Part shown: positions 1-5,002 of the stretch, piece after piece
Position numbering within the stretch: position 1 is the first letter of the stretch
Layout of the letters: every line of letters starts with the position of its first letter
DNA from: Bacteroidales bacterium
Lineage (GTDB): Bacteria > Bacteroidota > Bacteroidia > Bacteroidales > Azobacteroidaceae
Reading direction: 5' to 3'
DNA: 5,002 nt
Assembly (NCBI GenBank): GCA_020860885.1
Contig: JAJBTS010000152.1
Coordinates: 1 to 5,002 of the forward strand
The notes under the pieces: generated by a model
What the model saw: only the letters and a program-made list of their open reading frames with translations
Database searches by the model: none
What the model was told of the DNA's origin: nothing
Position numbers and translations under genes: made by a program

Positions 1-40
1 ATAATAAGGATAAAACTTTTACTTTTTTCTATACCATTTA

Positions 41-1738
41 TTATATATCTAATTTATATTGAAGGATCACTGCGCTGTTTGCTTCTATGTGAATAGGATA
101 ATCCGCCTCGCAAATCAATTCTTGAGGATATTTTTTATTCGTAAGCAAATCTTTTGCCGACGTAATCCTGAAATCTTTTAATCCGAAACAGGTATAACAA
201 TCCGATGGGATATAAACCCGGATATCTACAGGATAATTTTCGAAATTAGCCGCAATAAGCAACAGTTCGTCTTCATAATGCCGCATATAAGCGTATTGCC
301 GGTGGGTATTAAAATCAGGCTTACAGAAATTTTTATACATAAGGTCAAAGAACTTTCCCTGTGAGATAGCTTTGCTTTCATTGCAGAGTTGCAAAACCTT
401 TATATAAAACTGGCGTAATTTCTTTTGAGATTCTGTTAGTTGTTCTTCATCGTATTTACCTTGATTTCTCCAATTAATAATGGAAGGAATACTCCAGTAA
501 TCAAAAATAGTCGTGCGGCCGTCACATCCGCTGAACCCTTCGGCATCCATTCCCGGCTCACCTAATTCTTGTCCGAAGTATAACATAAAAGGATTTGTAT
601 TCATAGTTGCCGAAACAACAAGCGCAGGGAGAGCTTTGAAAGGATCTCCTGCAAAAAACTCGGATGCAATTCTTTGTTCGTCGTGATTTTCCAGGAAATT
701 TACCATATGGGATTGTATATCGTTTACCGCCTGCCAGCAGTAAGTAATATATTCAGCGGGTTCTATGCCATTAATAACCAGCTTTAAAGTATCGTACAGT
801 CCGACTTTATCATATAGATAATCGAACTTGCCTTTATGAATGTAATTCCTGTATTGCTTGGGATTATAAATTTCAGCAATAAAAAGTATCCCCGGAAATT
901 GATTTTTTATGTTGCCGATAGCCCAATTCCAGAATTCGACAGGAACCATTTCTGCCATATCGCACCGAAATCCGTCAACTCCTTTTTCCGCCCAGAAAAG
1001 CAAAATCTCAAACATCTTTTTCCAGGTTTCAGGAATAGGAGAGAAGTGCTGTTTCTTGTTATTCAGATATTCAATTCCATAATTCAGCTTGATGGTTTCG
1101 TACCAGTCATCAATAGCCGGATGAGGTGAAAAACAATCGTTGCCCGTAGCTTTAGCCGGGAATTCTTCGTAAATATCCCCGTCCTGCTCCCAATTCACAG
1201 GAGGCTGAAAAGCTTGTCCCGGGATGTAATAAAAATTGTTTTCTATATCGAACGAAACATGCGTATTGTCATCGGTTCCTAAATCTTCAATATCCTGAGG
1301 TTTGGAGTCCGAGTGATATTGGCGTGAAACATGGTTGGGAACAAAATCAATAATTACTTTTAGCCTTGCCTGGTGAGTCCGCACTATCAATTCTTCGAAT
1401 TCCGACATGCGGTTCGGAACCTCGTCGGCGAGGTCAGGATCGATATCGTAATAATCTTTGACAGCGTACGGAGATCCAGCTTTCCCTTTTACCACTGCCG
1501 GGTGGTCTTTGCGGATTCCGAAAGAAGTATAATCTGTTTGGGTAGCATGTTCTATCACACCGGTATACCAAATGTGGTTGAATCCCATCTTCTTAATTTC
1601 TTTCAATGCTTTTTCGGTAAATGCTGAAAATTTTCCGCATCCGTTTTCCCCGATACTTCCATGAGGTATTTGATTCGGATTATCATTTCCAAAGAGGCGC
1701 GGTAAAACCTGATAAATTAATATTTTTTCTTTTTTCAT
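41..1738 (-). CDS. Cytoplasmic GH13 alpha-amylase-family glycoside hydrolase
   Basis: A 565-residue enzyme predicted to act on alpha-glucosidic bonds by the retaining GH13 mechanism. The (beta/alpha)8 barrel fills roughly residues 5-440. All four conserved GH13 regions are visible: DFVPNH at 131-136, GFRCD at 256-260 (Arg258, nucleophile Asp260), IAEI at 287-290 (acid/base Glu289) and ENHDE at 350-354 (His352, transition-state Asp353). The catalytic machinery is therefore intact. About 120 residues lie between regions I and II, which implies a sizeable domain B, including a WYETIKLNYG segment near 212-221. Residues about 445-565 should form the C-terminal beta-sandwich. There is no signal peptide or lipobox, so I infer a cytoplasmic enzyme working on glycogen or imported maltodextrins, unlike the surface amylase SusG. 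The start ATG overlaps the stop of the upstream patatin gene as ATGA, which fixes this start and suggests translational coupling. The exact subfamily and bond specificity (1,4 or 1,6, hydrolase or transferase) cannot be read from sequence alone. Confidence 0.93.
   Translation of the reverse strand: MKKEKILIYQVLPRLFGNDNPNQIPHGSIGENGCGKFSAFTEKALKEIKKMGFNHIWYTGVIEHATQTDYTSFGIRKDHPAVVKGKAGSPYAVKDYYDIDPDLADEVPNRMSEFEELIVRTHQARLKVIIDFVPNHVSRQYHSDSKPQDIEDLGTDDNTHVSFDIENNFYYIPGQAFQPPVNWEQDGDIYEEFPAKATGNDCFSPHPAIDDWYETIKLNYGIEYLNNKKQHFSPIPETWKKMFEILLFWAEKGVDGFRCDMAEMVPVEFWNWAIGNIKNQFPGILFIAEIYNPKQYRNYIHKGKFDYLYDKVGLYDTLKLVINGIEPAEYITYCWQAVNDIQSHMVNFLENHDEQRIASEFFAGDPFKALPALVVSATMNTNPFMLYFGQELGEPGMDAEGFSGCDGRTTIFDYWSIPSIINWRNQGKYDEEQLTESQKKLRQFYIKVLQLCNESKAISQGKFFDLMYKNFCKPDFNTHRQYAYMRHYEDELLLIAANFENYPVDIRVYIPSDCYTCFGLKDFRITSAKDLLTNKKYPQELICEADYPIHIEANSAVILQYKLDI
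1735..1738 (-). other. ATGA stop/start overlap between patatin and GH13 genes
   Basis: On the minus strand the patatin stop codon TGA (1737-1735) and the GH13 start codon ATG (1738-1736) share bases in the classic ATGA arrangement. This supports co-transcription and ribosome re-initiation or translational coupling. It also decides the GH13 start, because there is no leader of its own. Confidence 0.9.
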
Positions 1739-2505
1739 TGTTGTAGAGCTTTTTTACCGTGTTCATATCCAATATTGAAAATCTTATTGGCATTTTCTAT
1801 ATCAAATGTTTTATAAGAGATCAAATCTTCCATTTCAATCAATACATCGCATAATTTACGGTCTAGAAGTGTATTGTTGCGCGACATATAATGATAAGAC
1901 CGTTCAGCTATCTGAAGAATACTTTTGTTGTATTTTTTGGATACCATAGGACTGGCATTTACTCCAATGACTTTTTCACAGTCGGTACGAATAACCGATA
2001 CCGGAAAATTTTTGAATATACCGCCGTCTACGTAACTTACCCCATTTATTAACACCGGTTCAAATATGATAGGTATACTACAGGAGGCAATGATAGGTTC
2101 GATAAGTGGTCCCTTTTGAAATACAACACTTTTTCCTTCATCGAGATTTGTAACAACAACTTTAAGAGGGATAGACAGGTCTTCGAATGTTTTAGCATGA
2201 AGATGTTTTTTAAGGAATTTACGAAATCCCTGTGTGCCGAATATCCCTGTTTTAGGGATCTGTATCTCAGCAAATTCTTTGAGTTCAGTTCCGATAAATA
2301 AACTGATAATCTCTTCCGGTGTATATCCATCTGCGTAAAGTACCCCTGCTAGAGCTCCGGCACTGGTTCCGACGATTATTTCAGGTTTTTGGCCTGAATC
2401 TTCAATGGCTTTTATTGCTCCGGGATGTGCAAAACCGCGTGCTCCCCCTCCACTCAAAGCTAGTCCTAAATTATACTTTTTTTTCTTCTTAAAAGAGAAA
2501 GCCAT
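1735..2505 (-). CDS. Patatin-like phospholipase family protein (RssA type)
   Basis: A 256-residue serine hydrolase of the patatin/RssA group, a usual length for small bacterial members. The family's Ser-Asp dyad and oxyanion loop are complete: GGGARG at 19-24, the nucleophile elbow GTSAG at 46-50 (Ser48) and DGG at 160-162 (Asp160). The ASCSIPIIF segment at 140-148 also fits the family. The patatin domain spans about residues 12-205, and a C-terminal tail of about 50 residues follows. Family members hydrolyse acyl esters of phospholipids or other lipids; the substrate here is unknown. A lysine run (KKKKK, 6-10) precedes the domain and could help membrane-surface contact, which is inference. 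There is no signal peptide, so it is likely cytoplasmic. The residue after His27 is Pro28, where I recall an aliphatic residue in most relatives. It is the first gene of a two-gene unit, with its TGA inside the ATGA overlap with the GH13 gene. Confidence 0.93.
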   Translation of the reverse strand: MAFSFKKKKKYNLGLALSGGGARGFAHPGAIKAIEDSGQKPEIIVGTSAGALAGVLYADGYTPEEIISLFIGTELKEFAEIQIPKTGIFGTQGFRKFLKKHLHAKTFEDLSIPLKVVVTNLDEGKSVVFQKGPLIEPIIASCSIPIIFEPVLINGVSYVDGGIFKNFPVSVIRTDCEKVIGVNASPMVSKKYNKSILQIAERSYHYMSRNNTLLDRKLCDVLIEMEDLISYKTFDIENANKIFNIGYEHGKKALQQ

Positions 2506-2536
2506 AGTTAGTAATTGTATTGAATAAAACGGAGAG

Positions 2537-2544
2537 TAAAGGTA
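2537..2544 (-). promoter_or_regulatory. Possible Bacteroides-type -7 box for the patatin-GH13 operon
   Basis: The minus strand reads TACCTTTA here, one mismatch from the Bacteroidota -7 consensus TAnnTTTG. It lies about 32 bases upstream of the patatin ATG, which would give a transcript with a short AT-rich leader. No clear TTTG -33 box sits at the expected distance; only T-rich sequence is found there. The site lies downstream of the inverted-repeat element, so the operon could be transcribed independently of the OmpA gene. This is a motif match only. Confidence 0.3.
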
Positions 2545-2610
2545 GTTATATTTTCTCTAAAAATATTTTTTCAGTCGGTTTTTAGATATATTAAGTTTTT
2601 ATGGGCCAGA

Positions 2611-2756
2611 GATAAAAAATAAAAAAGAGGATGTCCAAAAAGAAATGATCTCATCGTCTGGCCCCCAACCCCCTAAAGGGGGCTAATTGATATTCAATTG
2701 TTTAAGAAGTCCCCTTCAGGGGATTTAGGGGCAGAAAGTTCTTTTTGGATACCCTC
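2611..2756 (-). terminator. Probable Rho-independent terminator of the DUF937-OmpA gene
   Basis: Read on the minus strand, the outer stem of the inverted-repeat element begins 23 bases past the OmpA stop codon. Its arms pair at 17 of 18 positions if one G-U wobble is allowed. The stem is followed directly by a T-rich run (TTTTTTATTTTTTATC, 2626-2611). The stem plus T tract fits an intrinsic terminator, although the loop is about 94 bases long and contains its own hairpins. This is a structural reading by eye without an energy calculation. Confidence 0.5.
2627..2756. repeat. Nested inverted-repeat intergenic element (MITE- or REP-like)
   Basis: A 130-bp element fills the middle of the patatin/OmpA spacer. 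The outer arms are 2627-2644 (gaggatgtccaaaaagaa) and 2739-2756, whose reverse complement is gagggtatccaaaaagaa; 16 of 18 positions match. The inner arms are 2661-2683 and 2709-2732, C-rich/G-rich segments that are imperfect inverted copies of each other. Each also contains its own small palindrome: CCCCCT-AA-AGGGGG at 2669-2682 and CCCCT-TC-AGGGG at 2711-2722. The centre holds a third one, AATTGA-TAT-TCAATT at 2685-2699. There is no coding capacity. The outer ends resemble terminal inverted repeats of an insertion sequence, so a non-autonomous element is possible. I see no convincing target-site duplication. Similar CCCCT/AGGGG blocks are, from memory, frequent between genes in Bacteroidota, which would need a genome search to confirm. 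Confidence 0.75.
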
Positions 2757-2779
2757 CTTTTATAGGATGTCGCTTCTTT

Positions 2780-4033
2780 TTATTGTTTAACGAAGCGCAA
2801 AGCAATATCTCTATCTTCAGCTCTTTCTTCGTTGGATGCGGATGCGCTGTGTTTAGCATATTCGTCTCCGTATCCCTGAGTTCTGACAACCTGAGAACCT
2901 ACTCCTTTGCTATCAAGCATGTTTTCAATTGTTTTTGCTCTTTTTTCGGAAATATTCATATTAGCTTCTTCAGATCCTCTTCTATCGGCAAAGCCGGCAA
3001 TTTTTACTTTTGCATCTTTGTTGCTTTTTAATATAGCCGCGATATTGTTTAACTGTCTTTCCGATTCAGGTTTTAACTGGGTCGCACTGTTAAATTCGAA
3101 AGCAATATCGTCGAATTGGAACCATTTATCTCTTAAATCGTTGTCGGATGCGTTTTTATAATCGTCCGATTCCATAAACTTTATCATCTCTTCTTCAACG
3201 CCGCCTTTATACACCCGGATTACGGATCCGTCAGGAAGATTCATTTCGGTAAGTTCCCGGGAGGTTGTAGTGGCTACAGGTTGTACCGTTTCTGTTCTGT
3301 CATTCGGATTAACTGCTCCGGTCCTATCAGCAGGCTGAACTGTGGTAGTGGTAGTAACCGCTTGATTGGTGACTTGTGTATTGTCCCTGTTGTTGCAAGA
3401 TCTCCATCCTAAAAACAACAGCAACAAAAGAATAATAAGAATTACCCAGATGATCCAACTTTTATTGTTCGCTTTTTCCGGTTCTCTTTTATCAGGATTT
3501 GTATTTAAAATGGATTCCAGATCAAAAGCTTTGATTACGCCAGCAGGAATTGCAGCTTTGAATTCATTTTTTTCTTTATCTATTTCTGCGAAAAGTTGAG
3601 ATTTCGTCCAGTTTTCCCTTACCATTTTATTTCCCAGGTATCCGGCTACGATAGGAGCGATCATTGAGATCAAACGGTTGGTGGCTACCCGTGAGATATT
3701 GGATTTATCGGCAATAGGATTGGTGAAGTCTGCAGCTTTATCTCCTAATAGATGTTGCAGGAAATCATCTCCTATTCTACGTTGATCTTCGCTAGGTCTT
3801 TCTTCGCAGAGATTTTCAACTTCCGACATGATATTAAGGTTTCCTGCTTCATTTAATATATTCTCTACCTGAGGAGACTGACCTTTTTTGGTAAGAAGGA
3901 CTCCTAACAAACTGGGAATAATGGTTGAAACTGCGGTTGAAATATTCGATTCTTTCTCGTCTACTGTTCTTGCTGCCTTGGCAATCATCTGTTGATTCAC
4001 AAGGCTTTTTAATGAATTGTTAAAATTTGCCAT
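2780..4033 (-). CDS. DUF937-TM-OmpA domain membrane protein
   Basis: A 417-residue protein in four parts. Residues about 1-180 resemble DUF937 (YidB-like), with small-residue helices such as the STIIPSLLGVLL region at 36-47 and MIAPIVAGYLG at 124-134; this assignment is from pattern memory. Residues 192-210 form one strongly hydrophobic helix bounded by Lys and Arg. Residues about 212-265 are a Thr/Pro-rich linker with a short repeat (PADRTGAVN then PNDRTETVQ). Residues about 305-415 are an OmpA C-terminal domain, with FADRRGSEEAN at 348-358 and ISEKRAKTIENML at 361-373. Asp350 and Arg365 match the Asp and Arg that bind diaminopimelate in OmpA-type domains. There is no N-terminal signal peptide, so the central helix probably acts as the signal-anchor, leaving DUF937 in the cytoplasm and the OmpA domain on periplasmic peptidoglycan. 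No Shine-Dalgarno sequence precedes the ATG. Its cellular role is unknown; an envelope-anchoring or stress function is conceivable. Confidence 0.88.
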   Translation of the reverse strand: MANFNNSLKSLVNQQMIAKAARTVDEKESNISTAVSTIIPSLLGVLLTKKGQSPQVENILNEAGNLNIMSEVENLCEERPSEDQRRIGDDFLQHLLGDKAADFTNPIADKSNISRVATNRLISMIAPIVAGYLGNKMVRENWTKSQLFAEIDKEKNEFKAAIPAGVIKAFDLESILNTNPDKREPEKANNKSWIIWVILIILLLLLFLGWRSCNNRDNTQVTNQAVTTTTTVQPADRTGAVNPNDRTETVQPVATTTSRELTEMNLPDGSVIRVYKGGVEEEMIKFMESDDYKNASDNDLRDKWFQFDDIAFEFNSATQLKPESERQLNNIAAILKSNKDAKVKIAGFADRRGSEEANMNISEKRAKTIENMLDSKGVGSQVVRTQGYGDEYAKHSASASNEERAEDRDIALRFVKQ

Positions 4034-4180
4034 AACGTACTAATATTTGAATTAAATTTTTAAAATTCTTATTTAACTACAGGTATAACAGATATTAACC
4101 TTATTTTGTTTGTGACATTCATTAAACATTTCAAAAATGTAGAGAGCAAAGAACTCTTTCACTGAAGGACTACGAACGGT
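4034..4180. other. Leader/spacer of the DUF937-OmpA gene
   Basis: This 147-bp AT-rich spacer separates the acetyltransferase stop from the DUF937-OmpA start. It holds one perfect short inverted repeat, ACATTT-CAA-AAATGT at 4126-4140, about 95 bases upstream of the OmpA ATG. The repeat is not followed by a T tract on the minus strand, so it is a poor terminator and could equally be a protein-binding site or chance. I found no acceptable TAnnTTTG box with a matching TTTG upstream. Confidence 0.35.
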
Positions 4181-4753
4181 TTATTCATCCAGATAACGTA
4201 TTATTTTACAGGGATTACCTACCGCCAGGCAATTGGCCGGAATAGATTTGGTAACTACGCTCCCGGCGCCTATTGTCGTATTGTCTCCTATGGTTACTCC
4301 CGGTAGAATAACAGAGCCTCCTCCGATCCATACATTGTTTCCTAATGTAACCGGAGCTGTAAATGATTTCCAGAAATGATCTTTTCCCAGGCGCTCAGCC
4401 GGATTTACAGGATGAGTAACAGCATAAATATGTACTCCGGGTCCAATACCTACGTTGTTGCCTATGGTGATCTTATTACAATCCAGAAATACACAGTTCA
4501 TATTAATTTCCACATTATTTCCAATATGGATGTTCTCTCCGTAGTCTACATAGAAAGGCGCGGATATCCAAACGTTTTCTCCCTGCGATCCCAGCAGATA
4601 ATCCAATATGACTTTGAGTTTTTCCCTGTCACGTGAATCCGTCTGAGCATATTCTTTTTGTAACCTTTTTGCTTCGTGCCAACGAGAAAGCAAATCAGGG
4701 TCTCCACAGTCATAGATCTCACCTGCCAGCATTTTTTCTTTTTCTGTCTTCAT
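4181..4753 (-). CDS. maa: Sugar O-acetyltransferase (maltose/galactoside acetyltransferase type)
   Basis: A 190-residue acetyl-CoA-dependent sugar O-acetyltransferase of the left-handed beta-helix (hexapeptide) class. Residues about 4-55 form the N-terminal Mac domain. From about 57 onward come hexapeptide turns, including the blocks around IHIGNNVEI (75-83), ITIGNNVGI (95-103), VTLGNNVWIGGGSVI (135-149) and VTIGDNTTIGAGSVV (153-167). His114 in AVTHPVN corresponds to the catalytic His of the LacA/Maa family. The N-terminus, MKTEKEKMLAGEIYD, lines up with my recollection of E. coli Maa (MSTEKEKMIAGELY), which supports the first ATG as the start; length is also close to Maa. It would acetylate glucose, maltose or a related sugar in the cytoplasm, possibly to dispose of non-metabolised sugar. 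The acceptor is not shown by the sequence, and NodL- or LacA-like roles are alternatives. It is flanked by its own leader and is not tightly linked to a neighbour. Confidence 0.92.
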   Translation of the reverse strand: MKTEKEKMLAGEIYDCGDPDLLSRWHEAKRLQKEYAQTDSRDREKLKVILDYLLGSQGENVWISAPFYVDYGENIHIGNNVEINMNCVFLDCNKITIGNNVGIGPGVHIYAVTHPVNPAERLGKDHFWKSFTAPVTLGNNVWIGGGSVILPGVTIGDNTTIGAGSVVTKSIPANCLAVGNPCKIIRYLDE

Positions 4754-4784
4754 ACAATTAACTCTTTTCCGTGATATTAGATTG

Positions 4785-4814
4785 CTAATATAGTCGTTAT
4801 TGTTTAATTTGAAA
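4785..4814 (-). promoter_or_regulatory. Weak candidate promoter for the acetyltransferase gene
   Basis: The minus strand has TATATTAG (4792-4785), one mismatch from the -7 consensus TAnnTTTG. It is preceded after 18 bases by TTTC (4814-4811), one mismatch from the -33 TTTG. The -7 box lies about 31 bases before the ATG. A purine-rich GGAAAAGAG sits about 9 bases upstream of the start and may be a weak ribosome-binding site. AT richness makes chance matches likely. Confidence 0.3.
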
Positions 4815-4849
4815 AAGAAGTTCGGTTATTTATATATAATTAATAGACT

Positions 4850-5002
4850 TTATACAAGGTCTCTTCTGTATCCTTCTTCATCGTATAAAGGGCGGTCTTC
4901 TTCCTGGTTTTCACGCACAGCATCAGGAATTTCATCGGTAAATGGAATCTCCGTATCAATCAGATCTTCCTCAATCAGATTCTCGTCCCGTAAGCCTTGT
5001 TC
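4850..5002 (-). CDS. Unidentified protein, C-terminal 50 residues only
   Basis: An open frame enters from the window's right edge and ends at TAA (4852-4850), giving the last 50 codons of a longer gene. The peptide starts EQGLRDENLIEEDLIDTEIP and ends with YDEEGYRRDLV. About a third of the residues are Asp or Glu, with few hydrophobic clusters, so it reads as a disordered acidic tail rather than a folded domain. Codon use matches the neighbours, and a clear stop followed by AT-rich spacer supports a real gene end. I do not recognise the family. The 96-bp gap to the acetyltransferase, with a possible promoter inside it, suggests they are not tightly coupled. Confidence 0.7.
   Translation of the reverse strand, partial: EQGLRDENLIEEDLIDTEIPFTDEIPDAVRENQEEDRPLYDEEGYRRDLV

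Noticed and set aside
1..40. Terminator downstream of the GH13 gene
   Set aside because: The 40 bases are AT-rich but contain no convincing stem; any terminator probably lies beyond the window edge.
836..1129. Plus-strand open frame inside the GH13 gene
   Set aside because: It lies wholly opposite a gene with all GH13 motifs intact, and its translation shows no recognisable motif. The same holds for the plus-strand frame at 1373-1627.
2049..2330. Second minus-strand open frame inside the patatin gene
   Set aside because: It is in another frame of a well-supported patatin gene, and its translation shows no family-like pattern.
2783..3599. Several plus-strand open frames opposite the DUF937-OmpA gene
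   Set aside because: They are antisense to a gene with clear domains, and their composition looks like reverse-strand translation of that gene.
4126..4140. Intrinsic terminator for the acetyltransferase gene
   Set aside because: The stem is only 6 bp of mostly A/T pairs, and no T tract follows on the minus strand.
4376..4636. Plus-strand open frame opposite the acetyltransferase gene
   Set aside because: It is antisense to hexapeptide-repeat coding sequence and shows no motif of its own.
41..4753. Polysaccharide-utilisation locus linking the GH13 enzyme and the sugar acetyltransferase
   Set aside because: There is no SusC/SusD pair, sensor or ECF regulator in the window, the GH13 enzyme has no export signal, and the two genes are separated by the unrelated DUF937-OmpA gene and a terminator-like element.

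Overview
The window looks like an ordinary chromosomal stretch from a member of the Bacteroidota, probably the order Bacteroidales. The signs are AT-rich, gene-sparse leaders without strong Shine-Dalgarno sequences, weak resemblance to the Bacteroides-type -7 box (TAnnTTTG), a DUF937/OmpA protein of a kind I associate with this phylum, and an intergenic CCCCT/AGGGG palindromic element of a style I recall from these genomes. The genus cannot be fixed from the sequence. All five genes lie on the minus strand, so transcription runs from high to low coordinates.

Layout in the direction of transcription: (1) 5002-4850, the last 50 codons of an unidentified gene with a very acidic tail, cut by the window edge. 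(2) 4753-4181, a maltose/galactoside-type sugar O-acetyltransferase with a left-handed beta-helix. (3) 4033-2780, a 417-residue membrane protein with an N-terminal DUF937-like domain, one central membrane helix, a Thr/Pro linker and a C-terminal OmpA-type peptidoglycan-binding domain. (4) 2756-2627, a nested inverted-repeat element followed by a T-rich tract, which probably ends transcription of gene 3. (5) 2505-1735, a patatin-like (RssA-type) serine hydrolase. (6) 1738-41, a cytoplasmic GH13 alpha-amylase-family enzyme that overlaps the patatin gene by 4 bp (ATGA).

The only pair that the sequence shows to be physically coupled is patatin-GH13, which is very likely one operon with translational coupling. 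The acetyltransferase and the DUF937-OmpA gene each have their own leader of roughly 100-150 bp and look like separate or loosely linked units. There is no SusC/SusD pair, no regulator of a polysaccharide-utilisation locus, no transposase gene, no CRISPR array and no RNA gene. I do not see a new defence or mobile system. The points most worth a second look are the intergenic inverted-repeat element, the DUF937-TM-OmpA architecture, and the odd pairing of a lipid hydrolase with an alpha-glucan enzyme.
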